Below are positions 8,262 through 16,022 of a DNA stretch of 41,750 nucleotides, in pieces. The translations under genes and the position numbers were made by a program. Every line of letters begins with the position of its first letter. The first letter of the stretch is position 1. This DNA is from JACCUZ01 sp038246575 (GTDB lineage: Bacteria; Actinomycetota; Actinomycetes; JACCUZ01), in the NCBI GenBank assembly GCA_038246575.1, contig JBBRVU010000013.1:1-41750 (forward strand), given 5' to 3'. Under the pieces are notes generated by a model. That model saw only the letters and a program-made list of their open reading frames with translations, was not told the DNA's origin and did not search any database.

Positions 8262-9161
8262 ATGATCACAGTCAACGCACTCACCAAGACCTACGGCGGG
8301 TTCACCGCCGTCAACGACGTGTCCTTCACCGCCCGACCCGCCCGGGTGACCGGCTTCCTCGGCCCGAACGGCGCCGGCAAGTCGACCACCATGCGCATCA
8401 TGGTCGGACTGACCCCGGCCAGCAGCGGCAGCGCGACCATCTCCGGCCGGCGCTATGCCGAGCTGCCGAACCCGGGGATGGAGGTCGGCGTCCTGCTCGA
8501 CGCCTCGGCGCAGCATGCCGGGCGCAAGGGCCGCGAGATCCTCACCGTGGCGGCGCGCACGCTGGGCCTGCCCTCCCGCCGGGTGGCGGAGATGCTGGCC
8601 CGGGTCAGCCTCACCGAGAGCGAGGCGGACCGGCGCGTCCGGGACTACTCCCTCGGTATGCGGCAGCGGCTGGGCATCGCCACGGCCCTGCTCGGCGACC
8701 CCGAGGTGCTCATCCTCGACGAGCCGGCCAACGGGCTGGACCCGGCCGGGATCCGCTGGATGCGCGGGTTGCTGCGCGACTACGCGGACCGCGGCGGGAC
8801 GGTGCTGCTGTCCTCGCACCTGCTGCACGAGATCGAGGTGATCGCCGACGATCTCGTCGTGATCGGCAACGGCCGCATCGTGGCGCAGGGCAGCAAGGAC
8901 GAGCTCCTGCACGCCGCGGGCACGCTTGTCCGGTCGCCGCAGGTCGGCGAGCTGCAGCGGGCGATCACCGACGCCGGCCAGACGGCGACCCGCCTCGACG
9001 ACGGTGCGCTCCGCACCGACGCGACCGCCGAGCTGGTGGGACGGATCGCGCTGCATGCGGGCCTCCCGCTGACCGAGCTGAAGGCAGCCGCCGGCGCCGG
9101 TCTGGAAGAGATGTTCCTCGAGCTCACTGCCGAGACCCAACGAGAAGGAGCAGCAGCATGA
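8262..9161 (+). CDS. ABC transporter ATP-binding protein
   Basis: This 299-residue ATPase (from ATG 8262) has Walker A LGPNGAGKST at about residues 37-46, the ABC signature YSLGMRQR at about 130-137, Walker B VLILDEPANGLDP at about 150-162, and a switch histidine in LLSSHLLHE. The roughly 90-residue C-terminal extension is typical of drug or antibiotic exporters of the DrrA/YhaQ type. An alternative ATG at 8250 would add four residues; neither start has an ideal ribosome-binding site. Its stop overlaps the start of the permease gene (ATGA), so the two subunits should be made together. The substrate is unknown. Confidence 0.92.
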   Translation: MITVNALTKTYGGFTAVNDVSFTARPARVTGFLGPNGAGKSTTMRIMVGLTPASSGSATISGRRYAELPNPGMEVGVLLDASAQHAGRKGREILTVAARTLGLPSRRVAEMLARVSLTESEADRRVRDYSLGMRQRLGIATALLGDPEVLILDEPANGLDPAGIRWMRGLLRDYADRGGTVLLSSHLLHEIEVIADDLVVIGNGRIVAQGSKDELLHAAGTLVRSPQVGELQRAITDAGQTATRLDDGALRTDATAELVGRIALHAGLPLTELKAAAGAGLEEMFLELTAETQREGAAA

Positions 9162-9958
9162 CCGCCATCGCAGTTGAGCAGGACGTCCGACCGGCCCGAG
9201 CCGTCGTGCGTCCGGTGCCGACGTCACGGATCGTGGCGGTCGAGCTGCGCAAGATGTTCGACACGCGTTCCGGGTTCTGGCTCATGGCCGGGATCGTCGT
9301 GGCCGCAGTCCTCGCGACGGGATCCGTGATCCTGTGGGCGCCGGACGAGGAGCTCACGTACACAACCTTCGCCACGGCGATCGGCTTCCCGATGGCGGTC
9401 ATCCTGCCGATGATTGCGATCCTGTCGGTCACCAGCGAGTGGAGCCAGCGCAGCGGGCTGACGACGTTCACGCTGGTGCCGCACCGCGGCCGGGTCATCA
9501 CGGCCAAGGCCATCTCGGCGATCACCGTTGGTGTGGTCGCCATCCCGGTCGCGTTCGCGATCGGCGCGGTGGGCAACGTGCTCGGCACGGCGATCACCGG
9601 GACCGGCACGGTCTGGGACGTCTCGATCGCCGACGGTCTCTACATCGTGCTGGGCAACGTGATGGGGCTCATGGTCGGGTTCATGCTCGGTGTGCTGATC
9701 CGCAACTCCGCGGGCGCGATCGTGGCGTACTTCGTGTACTCGCTGCTGCTGCCCACGCTGTCCGAGCTGCTAGCGGCCACCCAGACCTGGTTCCGCGACC
9801 TTCAGCCGTGGGTGGACATCAACTACGCGACGAGCCCGCTCTTCGACGGCGGCCCGACCGGTGCGGAGTGGTCTCACCTGGGCACCGCGACCGGGCTCTG
9901 GCTGTTGCTCCCGATGGTGGTCGGCCTCGCCCTGCTGCTGAGGTCCGAGGTCAAGTAA
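9158..9958 (+). CDS. ABC-2 type transporter permease
   Basis: This 266-residue membrane protein has about six hydrophobic segments (around residues 41-60, 77-95, 122-145, 160-185, 190-210 and 240-260). It is the membrane partner of the preceding ATPase. ATG 9158 overlaps that gene's TGA and has a strong GAGAAGGAG ribosome-binding site inside the upstream gene. The N-terminal Ala/Val-rich arm (about 30 residues) is cytosolic. Together the pair forms a full exporter, probably as an A2B2 assembly; export direction is inferred from the family, and the substrate is not apparent. A 20-bp hairpin follows the stop. Confidence 0.88.
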   Translation: MTAIAVEQDVRPARAVVRPVPTSRIVAVELRKMFDTRSGFWLMAGIVVAAVLATGSVILWAPDEELTYTTFATAIGFPMAVILPMIAILSVTSEWSQRSGLTTFTLVPHRGRVITAKAISAITVGVVAIPVAFAIGAVGNVLGTAITGTGTVWDVSIADGLYIVLGNVMGLMVGFMLGVLIRNSAGAIVAYFVYSLLLPTLSELLAATQTWFRDLQPWVDINYATSPLFDGGPTGAEWSHLGTATGLWLLLPMVVGLALLLRSEVK

Positions 9959-9964
9959 CCCCTT

Positions 9965-10012
9965 CGCCGGGTCGTGGTGTGCTCGCTGGTCAGAGCGCAT
10001 CACGACCCGGCG
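9965..10012. terminator. Long bidirectional terminator-like hairpin
   Basis: Arms 9965-9976 and 10001-10012 pair perfectly over 12 bp (CGCCGGGTCGTG). Pairing continues inward for 8 more pairs, with wobbles, to an 8-nt loop. It sits 6 nt after the ABC permease stop and 15 nt from the end of the convergent gene at 10027. It has no T-run on either side, as is usual for terminators in high-GC actinobacteria. Confidence 0.7.
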
Positions 10013-10026
10013 TCGTGATGCCTGGA

Positions 10027-10269
10027 CTAGTGGTGGTTGAAGCGCCGAACGGTCGTGGCGAGCAGCCCGACGAAGGCCCCGACGACTGCGCCGGCGATTC
10101 CGGCCGGCACCCCCACCTCCAACACGGCGAACCACGCCGTCGCTGGATAGGCACGCAGGCCGAGAACCAGCCCGACAAGACCGCCGAGCATGAGCGCCGT
10201 CACTGAACCCACGACCGCGAACAACGGGACGACGGGCATGGTCGCCAGCTGAGACCGTGCCGACATCAT
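10027..10269 (-). CDS. Small hydrophobic membrane protein, unknown function
   Basis: This 80-residue protein starts MMSARSQLATMPVVPLF and has two long hydrophobic stretches (about residues 12-38 and 46-70, rich in Gly/Ala/Val), ending in TTVRRFNHH. It therefore looks like a two-span inner-membrane protein with a positively charged C-terminus. I recognise no family. The hexamer CATACT lies 6 nt upstream of the first ATG, which fits a leaderless start. It converges on the ABC exporter and shares the intervening hairpin. Codon use matches the neighbours. Confidence 0.65.
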   Translation of the reverse strand: MMSARSQLATMPVVPLFAVVGSVTALMLGGLVGLVLGLRAYPATAWFAVLEVGVPAGIAGAVVGAFVGLLATTVRRFNHH

Positions 10270-10338
10270 GGCGTCAGTATGCGGGTGTAGGTCATACCCA
10301 GGTATCGAACCCCGGCCCGCGATGGCCTTCCCCTCTCA

Positions 10339-11478
10339 TCACAAGGACGGGAAGGTGGCCACGACCTCCTCCGGGGAGGGCAGCGCTGCGATCTCGTCGG
10401 CCACCAAGGCGGCTGCCGCCCGGAAGCGGGGCTCGCCCAGTGCCTTGCGGACCGCGTCGGTGATCGCCTCGGAGGACACCTCGGCTGGCGGTAGGGCGAG
10501 CCCCGCTCCGCTCTGGATCACCCCGGCGGCGTTGCGGAACTGATCGGCCGCTTGCGGGAGGCAGACCTGCGGGAGGCCGTGGGACAGCGCGCCGAGGAAT
10601 GTGCCCGAGCCCCCGTGCGAGACCACGACCGACGCGTGGGGCAGCACCTGAGCCTGGGGCACGAAGCGCTCGACCTGCACGCGGGCGGGTTGTGGGCCAA
10701 GAGAGCCGGGGTCGCCCATCGGGCCGACCGTGACGAGCACTTGCACGTCGAGGGAGGCGAGGCCGGCGAGCGCGGCGCGTAGTAGCGCGGGGTTGCGGGC
10801 GACCGTGCCGAGGGTGACGTAGACGAGGGGTAGTGCGTCGTCTGGAGGCTCGAAGGCGGCGGCGGGGCCGGACCAGGAGATCGGTCGCAGCGGCTGCACG
10901 ACCGGAATGTGCGACAGCGAGACGGTCTGCACCGACGGCGGGCAGATGTCGAGGTAGGGCGCTTGGTAGCAACCGGCGTACGGGGGTTGCGTCAGTCCGT
11001 GCTCCTGCCAGAGCCCGGCAAGGCGCCGACCGGCCTCGACGACGAAGGCGGCAGGGGTGGCCCCGCCAAAGGAGTGCGTCAGCGACGGGACACCGAGCAC
11101 TTCGGCCACCAGCGGCGAGGCGAGCTCGCTTTGGTCATGCACGAGCAGGTCCGGCTGGAAAGCGAGTGCCAGCGGGAGGAGGTCGGCTGCCATCGGCGGT
11201 GACAGCGTCTCGCCGAACATGGTCGGGAACATGAAGGCTGCGCGGTCCGGTGGTGCGAGCCGGCCGGCCCGGGCGTGCAGCCCGCTGATGGTGGTGGCCA
11301 GCGCCTCGCCCGACAGTCCGGCCTCGGCGCACCGGATCCCCGCGAGCTCGACCAGTGAGACCGCCGGGCCGTTGGTCGCCCAGAGCACGTCTTGACCAGC
11401 CTCCTGACATGCCAGCGCGAGGGGGACAAGGGGGAACACATGACCGTGTCCGAAGGTCGACACGAAGAGCACGCGCAT
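10339..11478 (-). CDS. Family 1 (UGT/MGT-like) glycosyltransferase
   Basis: This 379-residue GT-B fold enzyme begins MRVLFVSTFGHGHVFPLVPLA, with the acceptor-side His of the HGH motif at about residue 11. The C-terminal nucleotide-sugar-binding half carries a PSPG-like stretch (VERFVPQAQVLPHASVVVSHGGSGTFLGALSHGLPQVCLPQAADQFRNAA). The length is typical of macrolide or natural-product glycosyltransferases of the YjiC type. Acceptor and sugar donor cannot be read from sequence, and no biosynthetic cluster surrounds it, so a detoxifying or lipid-modifying role is equally possible. A TAGCCT -10 sits 7 nt before the ATG. Confidence 0.9.
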   Translation of the reverse strand: MRVLFVSTFGHGHVFPLVPLALACQEAGQDVLWATNGPAVSLVELAGIRCAEAGLSGEALATTISGLHARAGRLAPPDRAAFMFPTMFGETLSPPMAADLLPLALAFQPDLLVHDQSELASPLVAEVLGVPSLTHSFGGATPAAFVVEAGRRLAGLWQEHGLTQPPYAGCYQAPYLDICPPSVQTVSLSHIPVVQPLRPISWSGPAAAFEPPDDALPLVYVTLGTVARNPALLRAALAGLASLDVQVLVTVGPMGDPGSLGPQPARVQVERFVPQAQVLPHASVVVSHGGSGTFLGALSHGLPQVCLPQAADQFRNAAGVIQSGAGLALPPAEVSSEAITDAVRKALGEPRFRAAAALVADEIAALPSPEEVVATFPSL

Positions 11479-11485
11479 GTCCCGC

Positions 11486-11491
11486 AGGCTA
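11486..11491 (-). promoter_or_regulatory. -10 element of a leaderless promoter (TAGCCT)
   Basis: TAGCCT on the minus strand ends 7 nt before the glycosyltransferase ATG at 11478. No ribosome-binding site is present between them. Confidence 0.5.
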
Positions 11492-11679
11492 GTCAGCGCG
11501 AACTGGGCATGGACGGCGCAGAAGGACTTCCTGTCATGGCGCGGTGAGAGCGTGCGTAGGTGCCGCTACCGCGCGCCTCACCTGGTGCTGGACATCGCCT
11601 ATCAACCTGACACTGCTCTCACCCAGCGGGGTCGGCCAGCCTGACGTTCAACGAGCAGAACCATGGTCTCGCTGGTGGG

Positions 11680-13095
11680 TTACTCGCGCTGGGGTGGCGC
11701 TGGTCGGTGGCGTCCGGGTGGGTAGGGCTCGGGGCCGACGGTGCGTCCGTCGGGATGACGTACGACGTAGCGCCCATCGGGCAGCCGGCTCAGGATCCAC
11801 TTGCCCTCGTGGACCATGACGTGGTGCCCCTCGCAGGGGAGGGCGCCGTTCGCGACGGTGGTCCGGCCGCCCTTGGCCCAGAACGTCAAGTGGTGCCCGT
11901 GCGACCAGGCCACCGGGCGGTCGCACCAGGGCCAGACGCATCGGTCGCCGTCACGGGCGACCATCGCGCGGCACTGGGCCATGGTGAAGTAGCGGCGCTC
12001 GGTCGTGCTGTCGGTGACCTCGCCGTCGGGGCCGATCCGAGCGATGGTGACCTCGGCGTCACACGCGACGCGCTGGGCGGTCGAGCCAGTGATGTGCCCG
12101 ACCCAGGACAGCATCCCGCCGGGGGAGTGTCCGGCCGACGCGTCGCCCGCCGCGGTAGCCACTGGATCATCGCCGGCCGCGGTAGCGACCGGTTCGGCAG
12201 CGGACAAGGGCTCAATGCGCTCGTCGGCGGTTGCGTATCCGGTGTGCTCGCCGGTGGACGACGGCGTGCGCATGCCAGCTTCGTCGGTCGTGACGATCAC
12301 GTGCGGGTGGCCGCCTCGGGCGGTCCGTGGCGCATCGGGTGAGGCGAGGAACCGTCGGCAGATGCCGGCGAGCCCGTCGAGTCGGCGCTGGGCCGCCGTG
12401 CGCCGGTCGTCCTTGACCAGCGGGGAGGCTGCGTCGACCGCGGTCGCGATCACCGCGCCGGACTCCTCGTCGGCGTTGCCCCGGATCACCATCGACCCGT
12501 CCAGCGTCGGCACGATGCTGAAGCCGCGCCGCTCGTAGCGCTGCAGCGCGGCCTCGTCGGCCCGCTCCCGGTCGAGCGCGTGCTGGAACTGGCGCATGAC
12601 TCCGGAAACCGCTCGAACGTCGGCCCGCCGGGCCGCGTCGACGGCGGTCGGCTCGATCAGTGGCACGGCAGCAGCCGGCGCGTCACCCACACCGGCCACG
12701 ATCACCTGTGCGTGCCGGGCGGAGATTGATCCCTCGGCGAATGCCTCGGCGGTCTCGGGCAGGAGCCCGCTGCGCAGCACCCGCGCGGTCTTGACCGTTG
12801 CCGTCGCCTCCGACGGTGTCGAGCGGGTGTGCCGTCGCAGCCAGGCCCCCGCGGTGAGCGCGCCCTCGTGCACGTGACTGCCGCGGGCGTCGACCTCGCC
12901 GACGGCCACGCTGACCACGGACTCGAGCCGGGCCTGGGCTCGACGGGCGGCGATCACCAGGGCGGTCAGGTCGTCGTGACGGACGTCGCGGACGCCGCCA
13001 TCCGTGAGACCGTCGGCCAGGTCGGCCAGCCCGGACTCGATCACCTGAGTCGCGGACTGGGTCCGCGTCGTCGGGGTGTCGAGGTCGGTGGCCAT
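11680..13095 (-). CDS. DUF222 / HNH endonuclease domain protein (13E12 repeat family)
   Basis: This 471-residue protein has an N-terminal DUF222 region (about residues 20-330, helical, with IARRAQARLESVVSVAVGEVDARG-type and ARHAQVIVAGV motifs) and a C-terminal HNH nuclease module (about 375-435). In the module, CVWPWCDRPVAWSHGHHLTFW, GRTTVANGALPCEGHHVMVHEGKW shows the two zinc-binding Cys, the HH pair and the final His. The family is multi-copy in many actinobacteria (REP13E12 in Mycobacterium) and has been linked to mobile elements, but no terminal repeats or partner genes are visible here. A linker at about 300-330 repeats the phrase VATAAGDDP. A TACTCT -10 lies 6 nt upstream of ATG 13095. 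Confidence 0.92.
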   Translation of the reverse strand: MATDLDTPTTRTQSATQVIESGLADLADGLTDGGVRDVRHDDLTALVIAARRAQARLESVVSVAVGEVDARGSHVHEGALTAGAWLRRHTRSTPSEATATVKTARVLRSGLLPETAEAFAEGSISARHAQVIVAGVGDAPAAAVPLIEPTAVDAARRADVRAVSGVMRQFQHALDRERADEAALQRYERRGFSIVPTLDGSMVIRGNADEESGAVIATAVDAASPLVKDDRRTAAQRRLDGLAGICRRFLASPDAPRTARGGHPHVIVTTDEAGMRTPSSTGEHTGYATADERIEPLSAAEPVATAAGDDPVATAAGDASAGHSPGGMLSWVGHITGSTAQRVACDAEVTIARIGPDGEVTDSTTERRYFTMAQCRAMVARDGDRCVWPWCDRPVAWSHGHHLTFWAKGGRTTVANGALPCEGHHVMVHEGKWILSRLPDGRYVVRHPDGRTVGPEPYPPGRHRPAPPQRE

Positions 13096-13101
13096 ACGAG
13101 A

Positions 13102-13107
13102 AGAGTA
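13102..13107 (-). promoter_or_regulatory. -10 element of a leaderless promoter (TACTCT)
   Basis: TACTCT on the minus strand ends 6 nt before the DUF222/HNH start codon at 13095. Confidence 0.5.
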
Positions 13108-13156
13108 GGAGGGACCCCGGACACAAAGCCGCTGCGACGACAGCCCAGAAATTGCC

Positions 13157-13193
13157 TGTGGACAACGGTTTTCACGGCTCCGGCTGTGGACAA
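13157..13193 (+). promoter_or_regulatory. Two perfect DnaA-box-like nonamers (TGTGGACAA)
   Basis: TGTGGACAA occurs at 13157-13165 and again at 13185-13193, in the same orientation and 28 bp apart. Each is the exact complement of the actinobacterial DnaA box TTGTCCACA. They lie upstream of the HNH gene and beyond the stop of the membrane protein at 13229. This is not oriC (no dnaA or dnaN); a titration or regulatory site is possible. Confidence 0.5.
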
Positions 13194-13228
13194 CCGCGGG
13201 GCGGCGCGGCAGAGCCCCCCCCGAGCCG

Positions 13229-13663
13229 TCAGCGGCGGCGAGCGGCCAGCAGGACGGCCAACGCGGCGCACGAGACGCTCGCGGCCGCCAGCTCGACGGG
13301 GAACCGGTGCGTCGCCTCCGGTTGGATCGCGGCGTGGGCCCGGTCGAACCACGCCGGGAAAGGCGACCGGTCGAAGAACTGCCGCCCGGGCTTGTCCAGG
13401 TCCGGCAGGCAGGCCCCGGCGATGCCGGCGAGCACCGGCAGCAGCCGCTCCCGCGGCACGGCTCGCGCCACCCCGTAGATCGCCGTCAGCCCGATCAGCC
13501 CGTCCGGCACGGCCACGGCCATCAGGTGCTCGTCGTCCACCCCGAAGTGCGGAACGGCGTCGAGCACGAAGTGCGACCCGAAACCGCGTACGAACGCACT
13601 CACCACGTCGTCGGACACCATGCCGATCACCGCACCCGACAGGACGTGGTTGGTGATCAGCAC
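13229..13663 (-). CDS. Membrane-bound metal-dependent hydrolase-like protein (DUF457/YdjM-like)
   Basis: This 144-residue protein begins MLITNHVLSGAVIGMV and has HFVLDAVPHFGV, giving the spaced His/Asp pattern (N-H near the start, H-x3-D-x3-H) of the YdjM/DUF457 family of inner-membrane putative hydrolases. Hydrophobic segments lie at about residues 3-22, 50-66, 76-90 and 120-138. It lacks the long C-terminal half of larger members. It starts with GTG 13663; a GATCCT hexamer sits 6 nt upstream. No substrate is known for the family in general. The gene is co-directional with the secreted nuclease gene upstream but separated from it by a 22-bp hairpin. Confidence 0.65.
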   Translation of the reverse strand: MLITNHVLSGAVIGMVSDDVVSAFVRGFGSHFVLDAVPHFGVDDEHLMAVAVPDGLIGLTAIYGVARAVPRERLLPVLAGIAGACLPDLDKPGRQFFDRSPFPAWFDRAHAAIQPEATHRFPVELAAASVSCAALAVLLAARRR

Positions 13664-13716
13664 CCGTCGAGGATCGCAGACCCGGCGCCCGGCTCAGGCG
13701 AGGACCCGCCCGCCGT

Positions 13717-13768
13717 CATGATCGGAGATGGAGCGCGGCTTAGAGACCGCGGTCCGTCTCCGATCATG
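13717..13768. repeat. Long near-perfect inverted repeat (22-bp arms, 8-nt loop)
   Basis: Arms 13717-13738 and 13747-13768 both begin from the outside with CATGATCGGAGA and pair in 20 of 22 positions; one of the exceptions is a T-G wobble. The loop is CTTAGAGA. It sits 35 nt beyond the stop of the secreted nuclease gene, and a G-rich tract with two A-runs follows on the + strand. It could stop transcription or be a dispersed palindromic element. It shares CATGATC with the repeats at 2543 and 2604. Confidence 0.7.
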
Positions 13769-13802
13769 GAAAAGCCGGGGGAAAAACCGGGGGGGGGCGG
13801 GG

Positions 13803-14780
13803 TCAGCAGGCGGCGCGGCAGGGGTACATGTCCCAGGCGCGCATGTCGCCGTCCGGGTCGAAGAGCCACGCGCCGTCACCCATCCACCGGCTGCCACCGG
13901 AGACGTTGGCGAAGACAGGCTTGCTCAGGCCCCAGTACAGCGTGTTGGCGGAGTCGTTGCCACGGCCCACGTGGATCCGCAGCCGCGCGCCCGGGTCAAC
14001 GGTCACGCCGGGGGGGATCGTGTAGCCGTGCGCCTTGTAGCCGCGGTACGCCGCGTCGCGCAGCCACCAGCCGCCCAGGGGGACCGGGACCGAGCCGAGG
14101 TTGGTGATGTCGATCCACTCACCGTTGACGTTCGCGGAGTCGTTGCCGTCGGCGTCCCAGTTGACGTCGACCTTCAGCGGCTCGGTCTGGTTCGGGCCCT
14201 CACCGCACTTGCTCGGGTTGCCCCACATGCCGAGACCGGCTGCGGCGGCCTGCTGGGCGCGCTGCATGTAGTTGAGGTTCTGGGTGAACTCGTCCGGGAT
14301 CAGGTCCGGCAGGGCGAGTCCCGCAGAGACCTGCATCGCTCCCGTGTCCTGCCAGCGACCGTCAACCTTGACGGCGACGTGCCGGCGCGGTCGTACGTTG
14401 TTCTTGGAGACGCTGGTGGACTTGCGGGCGGTCAGTCGCACCTTCTTGCCGTCGATGATCGAGTGCAGGTTGCGCGCCGCGTCGACCGACCAGCAGTCAC
14501 CGCGCAGCTTGGACAGCGTGTGGCTGTAGCGGTTGAGCTCCATCGCCTGGACCCCGATGTAGCGCACTCGGATCGGCTTGCGCGTCCCGTCGCCCCGCAC
14601 GTTGACGTCGACCGTGTCACCGTCGGCAACGAAGACCACCTTGCCGTAGTTCGTGGACCCTGCGCGGGCGTCGGCCGCCGTCGAGGTCATCAGGACCGGC
14701 GCGACCAGCCCAGCGAGGGCTGCTACCGCCAGGGCGGCTCGGTGCAGCGGGCGTTGGGCGGACAGGTGGGTCAGCGACAT
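13803..14780 (-). CDS. Secreted thermonuclease (SNase) with C-terminal lamin-tail domain
   Basis: From ATG 14780 (GGAG at 9 nt upstream) the protein has 325 residues. A signal peptide covers about the first 38 residues (hydrophobic LAVAALAGLVAPVLM, then ADARA). A staphylococcal-nuclease-like domain follows (about 42-180) with GKVVFVADGDTVDV, RVRYIGVQAMELN (Arg and Glu of the active site) and RRHVAVKVDGRWQDTGAMQVSAGLAL. The lamin-tail domain (about 200-310: ADGNDSANVNGEWIDITNLGSVPVPLGGWWLRD) resembles those anchoring secreted nucleases. The usual IDTPE is replaced by VQAME, which may change calcium binding. A longer start at ATG 14822 is possible but would lengthen the region before the signal peptide. 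Confidence 0.85.
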   Translation of the reverse strand: MSLTHLSAQRPLHRAALAVAALAGLVAPVLMTSTAADARAGSTNYGKVVFVADGDTVDVNVRGDGTRKPIRVRYIGVQAMELNRYSHTLSKLRGDCWSVDAARNLHSIIDGKKVRLTARKSTSVSKNNVRPRRHVAVKVDGRWQDTGAMQVSAGLALPDLIPDEFTQNLNYMQRAQQAAAAGLGMWGNPSKCGEGPNQTEPLKVDVNWDADGNDSANVNGEWIDITNLGSVPVPLGGWWLRDAAYRGYKAHGYTIPPGVTVDPGARLRIHVGRGNDSANTLYWGLSKPVFANVSGGSRWMGDGAWLFDPDGDMRAWDMYPCRAAC

Positions 14781-14861
14781 GTGCGAAGGCTCCGGGGGTC
14801 TCGGTGACGTCTCATCAGACATATCGACCGGTCAGTGCCCGGTCTTGAGAGCGCCAAGGCA

Positions 14862-14889
14862 GGGTCAAGCCCGCCGGTTGGCCCTTTTT
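14862..14889 (+). terminator. Intrinsic terminator with T-run on the + strand
   Basis: The arms GGGTCAAGCC (14862-14871) and GGTTGGCCC (14876-14884) pair over 9 bp with one bulged G and a 4-nt loop, followed at once by TTTTT. This is a textbook Rho-independent terminator on the + strand, but both flanking genes are on the minus strand. On the minus strand the same hairpin lies 25 nt beyond the CDF gene stop and could end that transcript without a T-run. Confidence 0.55.
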
Positions 14890-14908
14890 GTCCCGTCCGA
14901 GCCGGTGC

Positions 14909-15952
14909 TCAGTCTGGGCGGTGGTGGCCCGTCAGGTCGTGCTGGTGCCCAGCGGGGTCGGCGTGCACGAGCGCGGCGCTGAGCCGCTTCACGTCGTGCA
15001 TCAGCCGGTGCTCGGCAGCCTCGGCGATGCGGTGCGCCGCCGCGAGCGTCAGGTCGGGATCCACGACGATCTCGAGCTCGGCCCGCAGCGTGTGTCCGAT
15101 CCAGCGGACCCGGACGTCACCCACATCCAGGACGCCCTCGGTCGCTCGGGCTGACGACTCGACCTGGTCCACCAGCTCGGGGTCGACCGCATCCATCAGC
15201 CGCCGGTAGACGTCCCGGACCGCGTCGCGCAGTACCGCGACGATCGCGACGGTGATGACCAGGCCGACGAGCGGGTCGGCCGCGTCGAACCCGAGCCAGA
15301 CGCCGCCCGCGCCGGCCACGACGCCGAGCGAGGTGAATCCGTCGGTACGCGCGTGCAGCCCGTCTGCCACCAGGGCCACCGAGCCGATCCGGCGCCCGAC
15401 CGTGATCCGGTAGCGCGCCACCGCCTCGTTGCCGAGGAAGCCCAGGACGCCCGCCGCGGCGACCAGGCCGAGGTGGTCGATCTCACGGGGATCGGCGAGC
15501 CGGCGTACGGCCTCGAGCGCGGCGACGACGGCGGACGCGGCGATGAACAGCACCACGACGATGCCCGCGAGGTCCTCGGCCCGACCGAAGCCGTAGGTGT
15601 AGCGCCGGGTCGCGGCCCGGCGGCCCAGGGTGAAGGCGATCGCGATCGGCAGCGCCGTCAGCGCGTCGGCGAAGTTGTGGATGGTGTCGACCAGCAGCGC
15701 CACCGACCCGGTGATCGCGAAGATCGCGACCTGGGCGAGCGCGGTGACCATCAGCCCGAGGAAGGACAGCAGGAGGGCGCGCATCCCGTCGCGGCTGGCT
15801 TCCAGCTCGCGGTCCATCGCGACGGCGGCGTCGTGGGAGTGCGGGGTCACGAGGTGCTTGAGGCGGCCGAGGATCCCGTGCCCGGCGGCGTCGTGCCCGT
15901 AGTCGTCGTGCTCGCCGTGGTCGCCGTGGTCGCCGTGCTGCTCCGTCGCCAC
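14909..15952 (-). CDS. Cation diffusion facilitator (CDF) metal transporter
   Basis: From GTG 15952 the protein has 347 residues. It starts with a His/Asp/Glu-rich cytosolic arm (repeats of HGDHGEHDD), followed by six membrane segments (about residues 55-245) and a CDF C-terminal domain (about 255-330). The paired metal-site motifs DTIHNFADAL in the second span and DGLHARTDGF in the fifth are clear. CDF proteins exchange Zn, Co, Fe or Mn for protons at the cytoplasmic membrane; the His-rich arm suggests zinc or cobalt, by inference. The end is also His-rich (HADPAGHQHDLTGHH). An ATG at 16057 in frame would overlap the divergent SGNH gene, so I prefer GTG 15952, which has TATCGT 8 nt upstream. 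Confidence 0.9.
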   Translation of the reverse strand: MATEQHGDHGDHGEHDDYGHDAAGHGILGRLKHLVTPHSHDAAVAMDRELEASRDGMRALLLSFLGLMVTALAQVAIFAITGSVALLVDTIHNFADALTALPIAIAFTLGRRAATRRYTYGFGRAEDLAGIVVVLFIAASAVVAALEAVRRLADPREIDHLGLVAAAGVLGFLGNEAVARYRITVGRRIGSVALVADGLHARTDGFTSLGVVAGAGGVWLGFDAADPLVGLVITVAIVAVLRDAVRDVYRRLMDAVDPELVDQVESSARATEGVLDVGDVRVRWIGHTLRAELEIVVDPDLTLAAAHRIAEAAEHRLMHDVKRLSAALVHADPAGHQHDLTGHHRPD

Positions 15953-16022
15953 GGTCAGGCACGATACGTCCTTGGCCCGGCCGCACTGGCAGCAAACCGG
16001 CCGCAACGCGCAAGGAGGGACC

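Noticed and set aside
10280..10315. A tRNA T-arm-like sequence (GGTTCGATACC on the minus strand).
   Set aside because: Only a weak 5-bp stem with a wobble is present and no acceptor, anticodon or D arm can be found; the upstream part would lie inside the glycosyltransferase gene.
10339..11478. A natural-product gene cluster around the glycosyltransferase.
   Set aside because: Neighbours are a small membrane protein and a DUF222/HNH protein; no synthase, oxidase or sugar-nucleotide genes are present.
11680..13095. The DUF222/HNH gene as part of an intact mobile element.
   Set aside because: I found no terminal repeats, target-site duplications, transposase or recombinase near it.
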